From Croceivirga sp. (GTDB taxonomy: Bacteria; Bacteroidota; Bacteroidia; Flavobacteriales; Flavobacteriaceae): DNA of 64,000 nucleotides. The DNA lies in assembly GCA_028284935.1 (NCBI GenBank), contig JANQQQ010000008.1, forward strand, positions 248,001 to 312,000, written 5' to 3'. This document shows, piece by piece, positions 36,112 through 44,100 of the stretch (the stretch's first letter is position 1; every line of letters begins with the position of its first letter). The position numbers were made by a program, and so were the translations under genes. The notes below the pieces were generated by a model. That model was given only the letters and a program-made list of their open reading frames with translations. It ran no database searches and was not told where the DNA came from.

Positions 36112-36831
36112 ATGCTTGTAGAAGTTTGCGCCAACAGTCTTCAATCCGCCTTAAATGCCCAAGAAGCGGGGGCCGATAGAATTGAGCTCTGCTCTGAATT
36201 GGGGGTTGGTGGGGTAACCCCCTCTTATGGACTTATTCAATTGGCAAGGGAAAGGTTGAGTATTCCAATTCATGTTCTTATTCGGCCCAGAAGTGGTCAT
36301 TTTACGTATTCCGATGTAGAGTTTGAGGTCATGCTGGCCGATATCGATTTCTGTAAGGAAGTTGGTGTTGATGGCATTGTTGCTGGGGTTCTTGACTCCG
36401 ACCACTCGGTGGATTGGGAGCGAACAAAAGAGTTGGTCGAACGGGCCATGCCCTTACCTTTTACTTTTCATCGTGCTTTTGATTGGCTAAATGATCCCGA
36501 GGGTTCCCTTCGGCAATTGGAAGCATTGGGGGTCACTACCATTTTAACTTCTGGACAGTGCCCTAACGCAATGGAAGGCATAGAGAATCTCCGCAATTGG
36601 CAAAGTTCCACGGCAATTACAATTATGGCCGGGGGAGGGGTTCATTCTGAAAATGCATTGGAATTAAAAAAAACTGGACTAATGGCACTCCATCTTTCAG
36701 GAACTACATTTGTAAATAATGTTCCGTTGAACGAAAAAATCCAAATGAATTCAGATAAACATCTTTCAGAAGGTCATGTCGCTGTAACGAATATCAATGT
36801 TATCCGTCAAACCATTCAAAGGATTAAATAA
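36112..36831 (+). CDS. cutC: CutC-family (beta/alpha)8 protein
   Basis: 239 residues from the ATG at 36112 (MLVEVCANSLQSALNAQEAG); the open frame begins far upstream on the antisense of the asparaginase and those codons are not coding. CutC signatures: GADRIELCSELGVGGVTPSYG, IPIHVLIRPRSGHFTYSD, FTFHRAFDW, LTSGQCPNAMEGIENLR. CutC was linked to copper tolerance, though the protein may be an enzyme; the function is not settled. Monocistronic or with the next gene (34 bases). Confidence 0.94.
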   Translation: MLVEVCANSLQSALNAQEAGADRIELCSELGVGGVTPSYGLIQLARERLSIPIHVLIRPRSGHFTYSDVEFEVMLADIDFCKEVGVDGIVAGVLDSDHSVDWERTKELVERAMPLPFTFHRAFDWLNDPEGSLRQLEALGVTTILTSGQCPNAMEGIENLRNWQSSTAITIMAGGGVHSENALELKKTGLMALHLSGTTFVNNVPLNEKIQMNSDKHLSEGHVAVTNINVIRQTIQRIK

Positions 36832-36865
36832 GCACCAAAAGAAATAGCTTTGTAAAAATTTTTTC

Positions 36866-38101
36866 ATGACCCGTTTTATTGTCATTCTCTCCATTATTTA
36901 TATCGTTTTGGCCATCTATGGATTTCAGGCGTTCAGGACTTTATTTAAAAGCCCGGTGGTGCATGTAGGTTACGTTGTGGCTTATTTGGCCGTTTGGAGC
37001 TACTTGGTGTTTAAACTGGTGACTTATGTGCCCGGTTCTGCCATGAGGGGCGGCACTGCCATTGCTGGAGGCGTTTTTTTTTCCTTTTTTCTATTGGCGC
37101 TCTTTTTGGGATTCTTTTTGTTGCTGGAAGACGTAGTTCGGCTTTCGGTTTACGGCTTTAACAAAATTTCGGGGGTATCCGATGAAAGTGCAACCTCTTT
37201 TCCTTCTCGAAGAAAATTTGTAAGTACCATAGGACTTGGCTTGGCCGCATTGCCGTTTGGGGCACTACTTTATGGCATGTACAAAGGGAAGTACAATTAT
37301 CAGGTATTGAGGTACGAACTGGAATTTGATGATTTGCCGGAAGCTTTTGATGGGTATCAAATCACCCAGATTTCCGACGTGCATAGTGGTAGTTTTGACA
37401 ATGCAAAAAAAGTGAGCTATGGGGTGGATTTGGTCAACCAACAGAAAAGTGACGTGATTTTGTTTACAGGTGATATTGTCAATGATAGATGTGATGAACT
37501 AAGGCCGTGGGCCGACACTTTTTCCAAACTGGAAGCCAAGGACGGTGTATTTTCCGTTTTGGGCAATCATGACTATGGTGATTATACCCAATGGCCCTCC
37601 AAAGAAGCAAAGGCCAAGAACTTGGAGGACCTAAAACAACTTCAGCGGCAAATAGGGTTTGATTTGTTATTGGATGAGCATCGGTATTTAGAGCGAGGTG
37701 GCCAGCGAATTGCCCTGTTGGGAGTTGAAAATTGGGGAAGGGGTCGCTTTAAAAAAGCGGGCGATTTGCAAAAGGCCAAAGAAGGTATTGCAAAGGATGA
37801 TTTTAAAATATTAATGAGCCACGACCCCTCGCATTGGGAAGATGAAGTGATACAGGATGATTATCATTTTCATTTAACGTTAAGCGGTCACACCCATGGG
37901 ATGCAATTTGGAGTGGAAATCCCTGGTTTAATCAAATGGAGTCCGGTAAAGTGGCGGTATAAATACTGGGCCGGCGTCTATAGAGAGTTGGGACAATATA
38001 TCAATGTGAATCGTGGGTTTGGTTTTATTGGATATCCTGGTCGATTTGGAATTTGGCCTGAGATTTCAGTGATTACATTGAAAAGAAAAGGTTTAACTTG
38101 A
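36866..38101 (+). CDS. Membrane-anchored metallophosphoesterase with internal twin-arginine motif
   Basis: 411 residues. Three N-terminal TM helices (about 3-22, 33-52, 65-87), then a twin-arginine stretch SRRKF (R115-R116) leading a fourth hydrophobic segment (STIGLGLAALPFGALLYG), then a calcineurin-like phosphoesterase domain. Metal ligands: D171/H173 (ISDVHSG), GDIVND, GNHDYGD, MSHDPSHW and LSGHTHGMQFG, all present. It resembles YaeI/YkuE enzymes, which act on lipids or phospho-sugars, but the substrate is not known. The domain is probably periplasmic. 34 bases after cutC. Confidence 0.9.
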   Translation: MTRFIVILSIIYIVLAIYGFQAFRTLFKSPVVHVGYVVAYLAVWSYLVFKLVTYVPGSAMRGGTAIAGGVFFSFFLLALFLGFFLLLEDVVRLSVYGFNKISGVSDESATSFPSRRKFVSTIGLGLAALPFGALLYGMYKGKYNYQVLRYELEFDDLPEAFDGYQITQISDVHSGSFDNAKKVSYGVDLVNQQKSDVILFTGDIVNDRCDELRPWADTFSKLEAKDGVFSVLGNHDYGDYTQWPSKEAKAKNLEDLKQLQRQIGFDLLLDEHRYLERGGQRIALLGVENWGRGRFKKAGDLQKAKEGIAKDDFKILMSHDPSHWEDEVIQDDYHFHLTLSGHTHGMQFGVEIPGLIKWSPVKWRYKYWAGVYRELGQYINVNRGFGFIGYPGRFGIWPEISVITLKRKGLT

Positions 38102-38189
38102 ATTTAACCTAAATCAATGTGCTAAAGCCTTCACTTCATGTATAGCTTTAACAAATTTTGCTACATTTGAGTGGAAAATACCTCAACCC

Positions 38190-38486
38190 ATGTCAAAATT
38201 TGGTGAACTTATCGATCTGGAAATTCCGGTACTCTTGGATTTTTACGCGGATTGGAACGAACAATCTACTTCCATGCACCCAGTACTTCGCGATGTTGCC
38301 TCGGCGCTTGGAAACAAAGGAAAGGTGATTAAGATTGATGTGGACAAGAACAAGGAACTTTCCCAAGCCCTTCGGATTAAAGGGTTGCCTACCCTAATGA
38401 TTTACAAGAAGGGTGAAATGGTTTGGAGACAGAGCGGTGAACAAGATGCGAACACCTTAATTGGTATCCTAAACGAATACACTTAA
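38190..38486 (+). CDS. Thioredoxin-fold protein lacking the CxxC motif
   Basis: 98 residues, cytoplasmic (no signal). The thioredoxin fold is plain: VLLDFYADW, GKVIKIDVDKN, ALRIKGLPTLMIYKKGEMV with the cis-Pro. Where thioredoxin has WCGPC, this has WNEQS (W22, N23, E24, Q25, S26), so neither redox cysteine is present, and there are no other cysteines. It cannot be a disulfide reductase; a chaperone-like or binding role is more likely. The genes around it are unrelated and convergent. Confidence 0.88.
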   Translation: MSKFGELIDLEIPVLLDFYADWNEQSTSMHPVLRDVASALGNKGKVIKIDVDKNKELSQALRIKGLPTLMIYKKGEMVWRQSGEQDANTLIGILNEYT

Positions 38487-38513
38487 AAATAGTCCAATTT
38501 CCCTACTACCAGT

Positions 38514-41500
38514 TTATTGAGGCTGTTCCTGTTCCGTCAACGCGGAGTCGTTAACTTCTGAAAGGGTATCCAAAGGTATGCTATCCATTAGATCTGGATT
38601 GCCTTCAAGGGGCTCTTGGTAATACTCCTCACTGTCATCTACAAAATCATCAAACAGGCCGATGTATTCTTTGAGGATCAATGACTCTTTTTCGGAATAC
38701 TCCATGTCTTTGTTGTCCGATAAAATGAATACGATTCTTTGGTACGCTTCAAGATTGGTAAGAATATCCTCAATTTTGGCGTACTGTTCATCCCTTGGAA
38801 TTCCTGCGTAGTAGGACAAACGCTCCTGGTACACTTTTTTCAGCTTTTCAAAAAGCTCCCGGGCCTTTTGTTGTTCCCCAACTTTGTAGTACCCGTCAAA
38901 AAAGGGCTCGACAAAGGTGTAGAAGCCAAAACGTTCAATAGGCATATGGGTCATGGCCATATCAATGATGTCCTTAGCTTTTTCAATTTTTCCTTCTTCA
39001 ATCAGTTGTTCACTCAATCTTGCTAAATTACTTCTAAAGGAGAGGCCTTGAGAGCGCGTTTGGGGATCATGATAAATATCCAGATCGGAAGAATTCCCCC
39101 ATTCCCATTTATGAACAATATTATACATAAGATCAGTATCGATACGACCCATTTCAAACGGACTTTGATTTTCCGTTTTGATGGGTACCAGTTTGTAGAC
39201 CAGTCCGTCCAACTGCAAATAATCCTTTAACCATAGGTATTCAGCACTATCAAAGCTACCCCCTGAAAAATAGATGGGACGTTTCCAATCGTTATTGGCC
39301 AAAATGTCCAACATGAGAATGCGTTGTTTGGTCAATGCACTTTCGGGGAGGTCAATATCAATATAATCCACAATGTGTGCGGAGTCTTTTTCTTTCACCA
39401 AACCACTTTCCAAAACATTCTTTTTATTTACAGGTACCCTTATTCTGTTGGTTGGGTAATAGATAATTTCCAAAGTGCTTGCAGGGTAATCACTTACATC
39501 CCTGCCTTGTTTATCGAATAGATGGCGGAATTTGGTTTGTGGTTTGTCACTCCCCACCCAATTCATAAAATCCTTAATGTTCCATCTGCTTTCCGTAATA
39601 GGTTGGTGGTAAATGGCCTCGCGACTTCCAAAGCTGTATTTGTCATGACTGAGTTGGGAGGGTATTGGGTCGCTATCATACGCTTTGCGTTTCATTTGAT
39701 CAATGTACCAGTCCGTTGCAAAAAGACTGGTATTGATGACCCGCACATCGGTGCGGTGCCCCTCAATTTCCTGGGCATACCAAAGTGGAAACGTGTCATT
39801 GTCTCCGATCGTGAACAAAAGCGCTCCCGCATCTTCTTGACAGGAGTCCAGATATGCCTTTGCAGTGGAGCGCGCTGTCATTCGGCCGGAACGGTCGTGA
39901 TCGTCCCAGTTCTGGAAGGCCATAAGCAATGGGACGGCCAATAAACAAAGTGCAGACGTAATGGGGGCGGCAAGTTTAGGCTTAAGCAGTTTTTTTACTT
40001 CCTCAAAAAGTCCGTAAACGCCAAATCCAATCCAAATGCAAAAAATAAAGAACGAACCTACTAAGGAGTAGTCCCGTTCCCTGGGCTGAAAAATGTAGGG
40101 GTTGGTATAAAACTGTATGGCAAACCCAGTAAACATAAAGAACACAAAAAGTACCCAGAATTGTTTTGGATTTCTGGAAATCTGAAATACAATGCCAATA
40201 ATCCCAAGCAAAAGGGGAAGGAAGAAATAGGTGTTCCTAGCCTTATTGTCCAACACATCGCCTGGCAGATTTTCTTGACTGCCAAGGCGAAGGCCATCCA
40301 AGAATTTTATGCCGCTCAACCAATGCCCATTTTCATCATAACGTCCTTGAACATCATTCTGTCTACCCACAAAATTCCACATAAAGTAGCGCATGTACAT
40401 ATAACTCCATTGGAATTCGAAAAGATATTGGATGTTATCCCCTAAGGTTGGGGGCTGTACATCGATATAATCCGAAAAACTCCTAAGAAATTGAATGTAT
40501 TGCTCTGTATCTATTTCACCTTGGGCATCCAATTGTTTAAACTGGTTTACGGCATCACGAAGTTCATTGTTGGAAATGTATTCCGGTTTTATCCTAAAAT
40601 CCAATCGACCGAAATAGCGCATGTAGTTTTCGGCATGTTGGTCACTCCATAAGCGTGGAAGCCAACCCACATGTTTTTTATTGGGGCCCTGCAAGGCATC
40701 TTTGTAATTATTGACAACGACATATTTACCTAATTTTTCGTCTTTCTCGTATTTAGGTTTGTCATCCATATCCTCTCCTGGAGGGGCAAAGGAATCAGAA
40801 TAATAAGCACCGTAGAAAGGACTTTCCACCCCGGGATATTGTTCACGATTGTAATATGCTAAAAGGGAACGTGCATCTTCGGGATTATTTTCATTGACTA
40901 CGGTCTTTGCGTTGGCACGGATGGGCAATAGCAACCATGAGGAGAATCCCAAAATCAGGAACATAAAGCACAGAATAATAAGATTACCCGTCTCAAAACC
41001 ATTCTTTCGGGTATAGCGTAAGGCAAAATAGAACACGGCCACAAAGAGCAATCCCATAATGATGGTCCCTGAATTAAAGGGTAGCCCCACTTCGTTGATA
41101 AAGAAAACTTCGCTCCAACCAAAAAGTTGCAGTACATAGGTCAACGAGAATTTATAGACCAACATCAAAATTCCAATGACCACAATGTTGGCTGCCAAAA
41201 AGTTCTTTACGTTGGTTTTCTCGTATTTCTTAAAGTAATACAGCAATCCTATGGAGGGTATGGCCAAGAAGCCCATAAACTGGATTCCAAAAACCAGCCC
41301 GATGACGAAACATATGAGTAAGAGCCACTTATTGCCCCGTTCATCCTCCAAATGGTCTACCCATTTAAGTCCCAACCAAAGCAATAATGCCATGATAAAA
41401 CTGGCCATGGCATATACCTCGGTTTCCACGGCATTGAACCAAAAGCTATCGGAATAGGTAAATGCCAATGCCCCAATAAATCCACTTCCAAAAATGGCCA

Positions 41501-41858
41501 TGGCTTTGCTGTTGGAGAGTTTGGATTTTTTGGTAATCAGCTTTCGGGTTAAATTGGTGATGATCCAGAAGGTAAACAGTACGGCAAAAGCACTGGAAAC
41601 CACGGAAACAATATTGACCATTACTGCTACTTTAAGGTCATTTCCAAAAGCAAACAGGGCAAAAACGGCCCCGATCATTTGAAGCAAAGGGGCTCCCGGT
41701 GGATGGCCCACCTGCAATTTGGCGGAGGTGGTAATATACTCTCCGGCATCCCAGAAACTTCCGGTGGGTTCAACCGTTAGGAGATAGGTAATCAATGCGA
41801 TTGTAAAGGAAATCCATCCTAAGATGGTGTTCCATTTATCATAGTCTTTTCCGAACAT
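38514..41858 (-). CDS. DUF2723 polytopic membrane protein (GT-C fold-like)
   Basis: 1114 residues. N-terminus WNTILGWISFTIALITYLLTVE and the stretch SFWDAGEYITTSAKLQVGHPPGAP, the DUF2723 hallmark, resemble protein mannosyltransferases with an acidic pair in the first loop. Roughly ten TM helices cover about 15-340 and 565-680. The C-terminal third is soluble with TPR-like helices (about 945-1060), then an acidic tail. The family is thought to be a lipid-linked sugar transferase; function is unconfirmed. A TAATTTTG box precedes it at 41900-41893 (minus). Confidence 0.9.
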   Translation of the reverse strand: MFGKDYDKWNTILGWISFTIALITYLLTVEPTGSFWDAGEYITTSAKLQVGHPPGAPLLQMIGAVFALFAFGNDLKVAVMVNIVSVVSSAFAVLFTFWIITNLTRKLITKKSKLSNSKAMAIFGSGFIGALAFTYSDSFWFNAVETEVYAMASFIMALLLWLGLKWVDHLEDERGNKWLLLICFVIGLVFGIQFMGFLAIPSIGLLYYFKKYEKTNVKNFLAANIVVIGILMLVYKFSLTYVLQLFGWSEVFFINEVGLPFNSGTIIMGLLFVAVFYFALRYTRKNGFETGNLIILCFMFLILGFSSWLLLPIRANAKTVVNENNPEDARSLLAYYNREQYPGVESPFYGAYYSDSFAPPGEDMDDKPKYEKDEKLGKYVVVNNYKDALQGPNKKHVGWLPRLWSDQHAENYMRYFGRLDFRIKPEYISNNELRDAVNQFKQLDAQGEIDTEQYIQFLRSFSDYIDVQPPTLGDNIQYLFEFQWSYMYMRYFMWNFVGRQNDVQGRYDENGHWLSGIKFLDGLRLGSQENLPGDVLDNKARNTYFFLPLLLGIIGIVFQISRNPKQFWVLFVFFMFTGFAIQFYTNPYIFQPRERDYSLVGSFFIFCIWIGFGVYGLFEEVKKLLKPKLAAPITSALCLLAVPLLMAFQNWDDHDRSGRMTARSTAKAYLDSCQEDAGALLFTIGDNDTFPLWYAQEIEGHRTDVRVINTSLFATDWYIDQMKRKAYDSDPIPSQLSHDKYSFGSREAIYHQPITESRWNIKDFMNWVGSDKPQTKFRHLFDKQGRDVSDYPASTLEIIYYPTNRIRVPVNKKNVLESGLVKEKDSAHIVDYIDIDLPESALTKQRILMLDILANNDWKRPIYFSGGSFDSAEYLWLKDYLQLDGLVYKLVPIKTENQSPFEMGRIDTDLMYNIVHKWEWGNSSDLDIYHDPQTRSQGLSFRSNLARLSEQLIEEGKIEKAKDIIDMAMTHMPIERFGFYTFVEPFFDGYYKVGEQQKARELFEKLKKVYQERLSYYAGIPRDEQYAKIEDILTNLEAYQRIVFILSDNKDMEYSEKESLILKEYIGLFDDFVDDSEEYYQEPLEGNPDLMDSIPLDTLSEVNDSALTEQEQPQ

Positions 41859-41965
41859 ATGGTACGTGGTTGTGCAATCGGGGCGAATTTACCAAAATTA
41901 CCATAGACCGTTCGCTACTTTAGTAAAAGGTTTAACACAAAGGGAAACTAATGTGGTCAAAATAA

Positions 41966-41996
41966 TTTGGAGAGCTGAAAGTTTGTCTTAAATTTG
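41966..41996 (+). promoter_or_regulatory. Promoter for tRNA-Gln
   Basis: TTTG (41966-41969), exactly 19 bases, TAAATTTG (41989-41996): full consensus match. Predicted start near 42003, just before the palindromic leader. Confidence 0.75.
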
Positions 41997-42004
41997 CACG
42001 CTCA

Positions 42005-42026
42005 AAAGTCAAAAGCTTTTGACTTT
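42005..42026. other. Perfect 22-base palindrome in the tRNA-Gln leader
   Basis: Arms AAAGTCAAAAG and CTTTTGACTTT with no spacer. It falls between the predicted transcript start (about 42003) and the first base of the tRNA (42032), so it would fold at the 5' end of the precursor or serve as a dimeric protein site. Confidence 0.55.
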
Positions 42027-42031
42027 GGTAA

Positions 42032-42103
42032 TGGCCTATGGTGTAATTGGCAACACTACTGGTTTTGGTCCAGTCATTCTAGGTTCGAGTCCTAGTAGGC
42101 CAA
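42032..42103 (+). tRNA. tRNA-Gln (anticodon TTG)
   Basis: Cloverleaf read by eye: acceptor TGGCCTA pairs with TAGGCCA, discriminator A at 42103, D-arm around GGTGTAATTGGCAACAC, anticodon stem ACTGG/CCAGT around loop TTTTGGT giving anticodon TTG (codon CAA), T-arm CTAGGTTCGAGTCCTAG. The 3' CCA is not encoded. A promoter lies upstream and a terminator downstream, so it is a single-tRNA transcript. Confidence 0.96.
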
Positions 42104-42105
42104 CG

Positions 42106-42136
42106 AAAACCCAGCTTTATTGCTGGGTTTTTTTGT
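42106..42136 (+). terminator. Intrinsic terminator after tRNA-Gln
   Basis: Stem AAAACCCAGC / GCTGGGTTTT around TTTATT, followed by a further T-run. Only three bases after the tRNA end. Confidence 0.88.
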
Positions 42137-42246
42137 TTTTTGTGGTGTTTAGTGCTTTATTTTCCTAAAAAATCCCTTCCACCGAAACTTCATGGTTTTA
42201 AACGGAATCAGCCAAGGTTAAACAAAATTTATTTTGTTGGGGTTTC

Positions 42247-42278
42247 TTTGCCAACGTCTTGAAATATTCCATATTTTG
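42247..42278 (+). promoter_or_regulatory. Promoter-like sequence for the antiporter gene
   Basis: TTTG (42247-42250), 20 bases, ATATTTTG (42271-42278), two positions off the TAnnTTTG consensus at its first two bases. Start near 42285 fits an ATG at 42319. Confidence 0.35.
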
Positions 42279-42318
42279 CGTAGATAAGTGTCGATGCCAA
42301 CCATCTTTTATTTGCAGA

Positions 42319-43566
42319 ATGGACTATTTTGTCATTACCAGCATTCTTGTATTTCTATCCGCTGTTTTTGGATACCTCAATGTTAGATTTATCAAACTGC
42401 CCAATACCATAGGGCTAACCTTAATCACCATTTTATTTACACTAGGGGTTTTTGCCCTAAGTTACTATGACGATACCCTTTTAAAAGCAGAACGCTTTAT
42501 TATTTCAAAAATTGATTTTAAGGTTGTGCTGCTCGATATTATGTTGAGCTTTCTCCTATTTGCGGGTGCCCTGCATACTGACCTCAACAAATTAAAGGAG
42601 CAACGTTGGCCTGTATTGGTATTTGCCACCTTTGGGGTATTGGTCTCCACCTTTTTGGTAGGTATCGGGGTATTTTACTTGTTACAGGTTCTGGGACTTC
42701 AGGTACAGTTTATTTATTGTTTGCTATTTGGGGCCTTAATTTCCCCGACGGATCCCATAGCTGTATTGGGTATTCTCAAGAAAGCGGGAGCACCTAAAAA
42801 GTTGGAAATCAAAATTGTTGGTGAGTCCCTTTTCAATGATGGCGTGGGCGTTGTTGTATTCCTGACCATTTTTGGATTGGCCAGTGGTTCCGGGAACGGT
42901 TTTTCATTGTCCAGTGTTCTTGAGCTTTTTGTGATTGAAGTATTCGGCGGTCTACTTTTGGGTCTACTTCTGGGTTGGTTAACCTACTATTTCCTTAAAA
43001 AAATTGATGATTACAATATTGAAGTCATCATTACATTGGCCACGGTCATGACAGGAACCATAGTGGCGACACATCTCCATGTTTCAGCACCGCTGGCCAT
43101 GGTAGTGGCTGGGTTAATGATTGGAGGAAATAAAACCAGGGAACGGGCCATGTCTAAACTAACCGAAGATTATGTGGACAAATTTTGGGAGCTTATTGAT
43201 ATTCTATTGAATACCATTCTGTTTGTTTTGATAGGGATGGAGATGTTGGTCCTGGAATTTAACGTCACTTATATCTATGCAGGTCTTTTGGCTATACCTT
43301 TAGCATTGGCCTGTCGTTATATCTCGTTGATTGTACCAGTACAGCTTTTTCAAAAACGGTTGGATTTTGTACCGAATACCAATGTAATAATGACTTGGGG
43401 AGGTCTTAGGGGTGCCATTTCCATTGCACTCGCCTTGGGCCTAACGGAAGTTATGGAACGCGACCTATTTTTGGTCATCACCTATATCATTGTCATTTTT
43501 TCAATTTTGGTGCAAGGGTTGACCATTGAAAAGCTCATAGCCAAGCTTAAACTCAAATCGGATTAG
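42319..43566 (+). CDS. Sodium/cation:proton antiporter (CPA1 family)
   Basis: Na+/H+ or K+/H+ exchange at the inner membrane. The ATG at 42319 gives 415 residues starting MDYFVITSILVFLSAVFGYL; the 20 residues upstream in the frame are neither hydrophobic nor conserved-looking and lie around the predicted promoter. About 12 TM helices. CPA1 signatures: LLFGALISPTDPIAVLGILKK (TDP unwound helix), GESLFNDGVGVVVFLTIF (ion-binding Asp), and MTWGGLRGAISIALAL. The C-terminus is short, without a regulatory domain. A small open frame starts 1 base after its stop. Confidence 0.93.
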   Translation: MDYFVITSILVFLSAVFGYLNVRFIKLPNTIGLTLITILFTLGVFALSYYDDTLLKAERFIISKIDFKVVLLDIMLSFLLFAGALHTDLNKLKEQRWPVLVFATFGVLVSTFLVGIGVFYLLQVLGLQVQFIYCLLFGALISPTDPIAVLGILKKAGAPKKLEIKIVGESLFNDGVGVVVFLTIFGLASGSGNGFSLSSVLELFVIEVFGGLLLGLLLGWLTYYFLKKIDDYNIEVIITLATVMTGTIVATHLHVSAPLAMVVAGLMIGGNKTRERAMSKLTEDYVDKFWELIDILLNTILFVLIGMEMLVLEFNVTYIYAGLLAIPLALACRYISLIVPVQLFQKRLDFVPNTNVIMTWGGLRGAISIALALGLTEVMERDLFLVITYIIVIFSILVQGLTIEKLIAKLKLKSD

Positions 43567-43567
43567 C

Positions 43568-43777
43568 ATGACGAAGTACGCAGTAAGAACTATTTGCATC
43601 AGGATTTTTTTTGGCATGACGTTCCTGCTTTTTGTTTTTTCTAGCCAATCTCAAGAAAAATTGACAGGCCGTATGTGTTTGGTTGTCAATTCCCAAACAT
43701 CTGAAAATCATCAGCTTTTTGATCACTATACAGCTGAGGTCCAGATAGCGGTGGAAAATGGTAGCATTGATGTTTAG
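43568..43777 (+). CDS. Hypothetical small secreted protein, possibly a gene remnant
   Basis: 69 residues: signal-peptide-like start (FFGMTFLLFVFSSQSQE; the internal Met at residue 17 is an alternative start) and a short mature part (KLTGRMCLVVNSQTSENHQL, then YTAEVQIAVENGSIDV). It begins one base after the antiporter stop. No homologue is recognised. The frame ends at TAG and more in-frame stops follow soon after, so this may be the 5' end of a longer gene that has decayed. Confidence 0.4.
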   Translation: MTKYAVRTICIRIFFGMTFLLFVFSSQSQEKLTGRMCLVVNSQTSENHQLFDHYTAEVQIAVENGSIDV

Positions 43778-44063
43778 TTTTTTACAAGCTCGGATATGTT
43801 TTAGGGCATTGGGTTCTTTTGATCTCAAAAGAGCATTAAACTACTTTACAAAAGTCTGGTTGACTTGCAGTAATTTGAATACAAGATTCTGGAAAATATA
43901 TACCTTGTCGATAGATATGGAAATTACTTTTGAAACCTCGGTTTTAATGTTTGGAAATACAGGTTCATTTTCACGGCCTATGGACTTTTTGAAATTTGAA
44001 GGAAATTTTGGAATGAAAGGAAATATCTCGAGAGAGAGAGATGCATTAAAGATAGAAAAGTAA
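43758..44063 (+). CDS. Hypothetical open frame of doubtful coding status
   Basis: 101 codons in a different frame, overlapping the preceding frame by 20 bases. Its composition (MVALMFSFLQARICFRALG, then an irregular mix) looks unlike a typical globular or secreted protein and there is no family match. A short GA run lies near the 3' end (44030-44041). It fills most of the 323-base gap before the TolC-like gene, which otherwise holds nothing identifiable. Could be noise or decay. Confidence 0.2.
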   Translation: MVALMFSFLQARICFRALGSFDLKRALNYFTKVWLTCSNLNTRFWKIYTLSIDMEITFETSVLMFGNTGSFSRPMDFLKFEGNFGMKGNISRERDALKIEK

Positions 44064-44100
44064 TGCTTTTAGCAATTTAGGAATACTAATCCAGCCAAGT

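Noticed and set aside
42032-42318. tRNA-Gln as an integration site for a mobile element
   Set aside because: No integrase, direct repeat of the tRNA 3' end or foreign genes next to it; followed at once by a terminator and a housekeeping-type antiporter.
44030-44041. Short GA repeat as a phase-variation tract
   Set aside because: Only about six GA units, outside any convincing gene; no promoter or reading frame would be switched by it.
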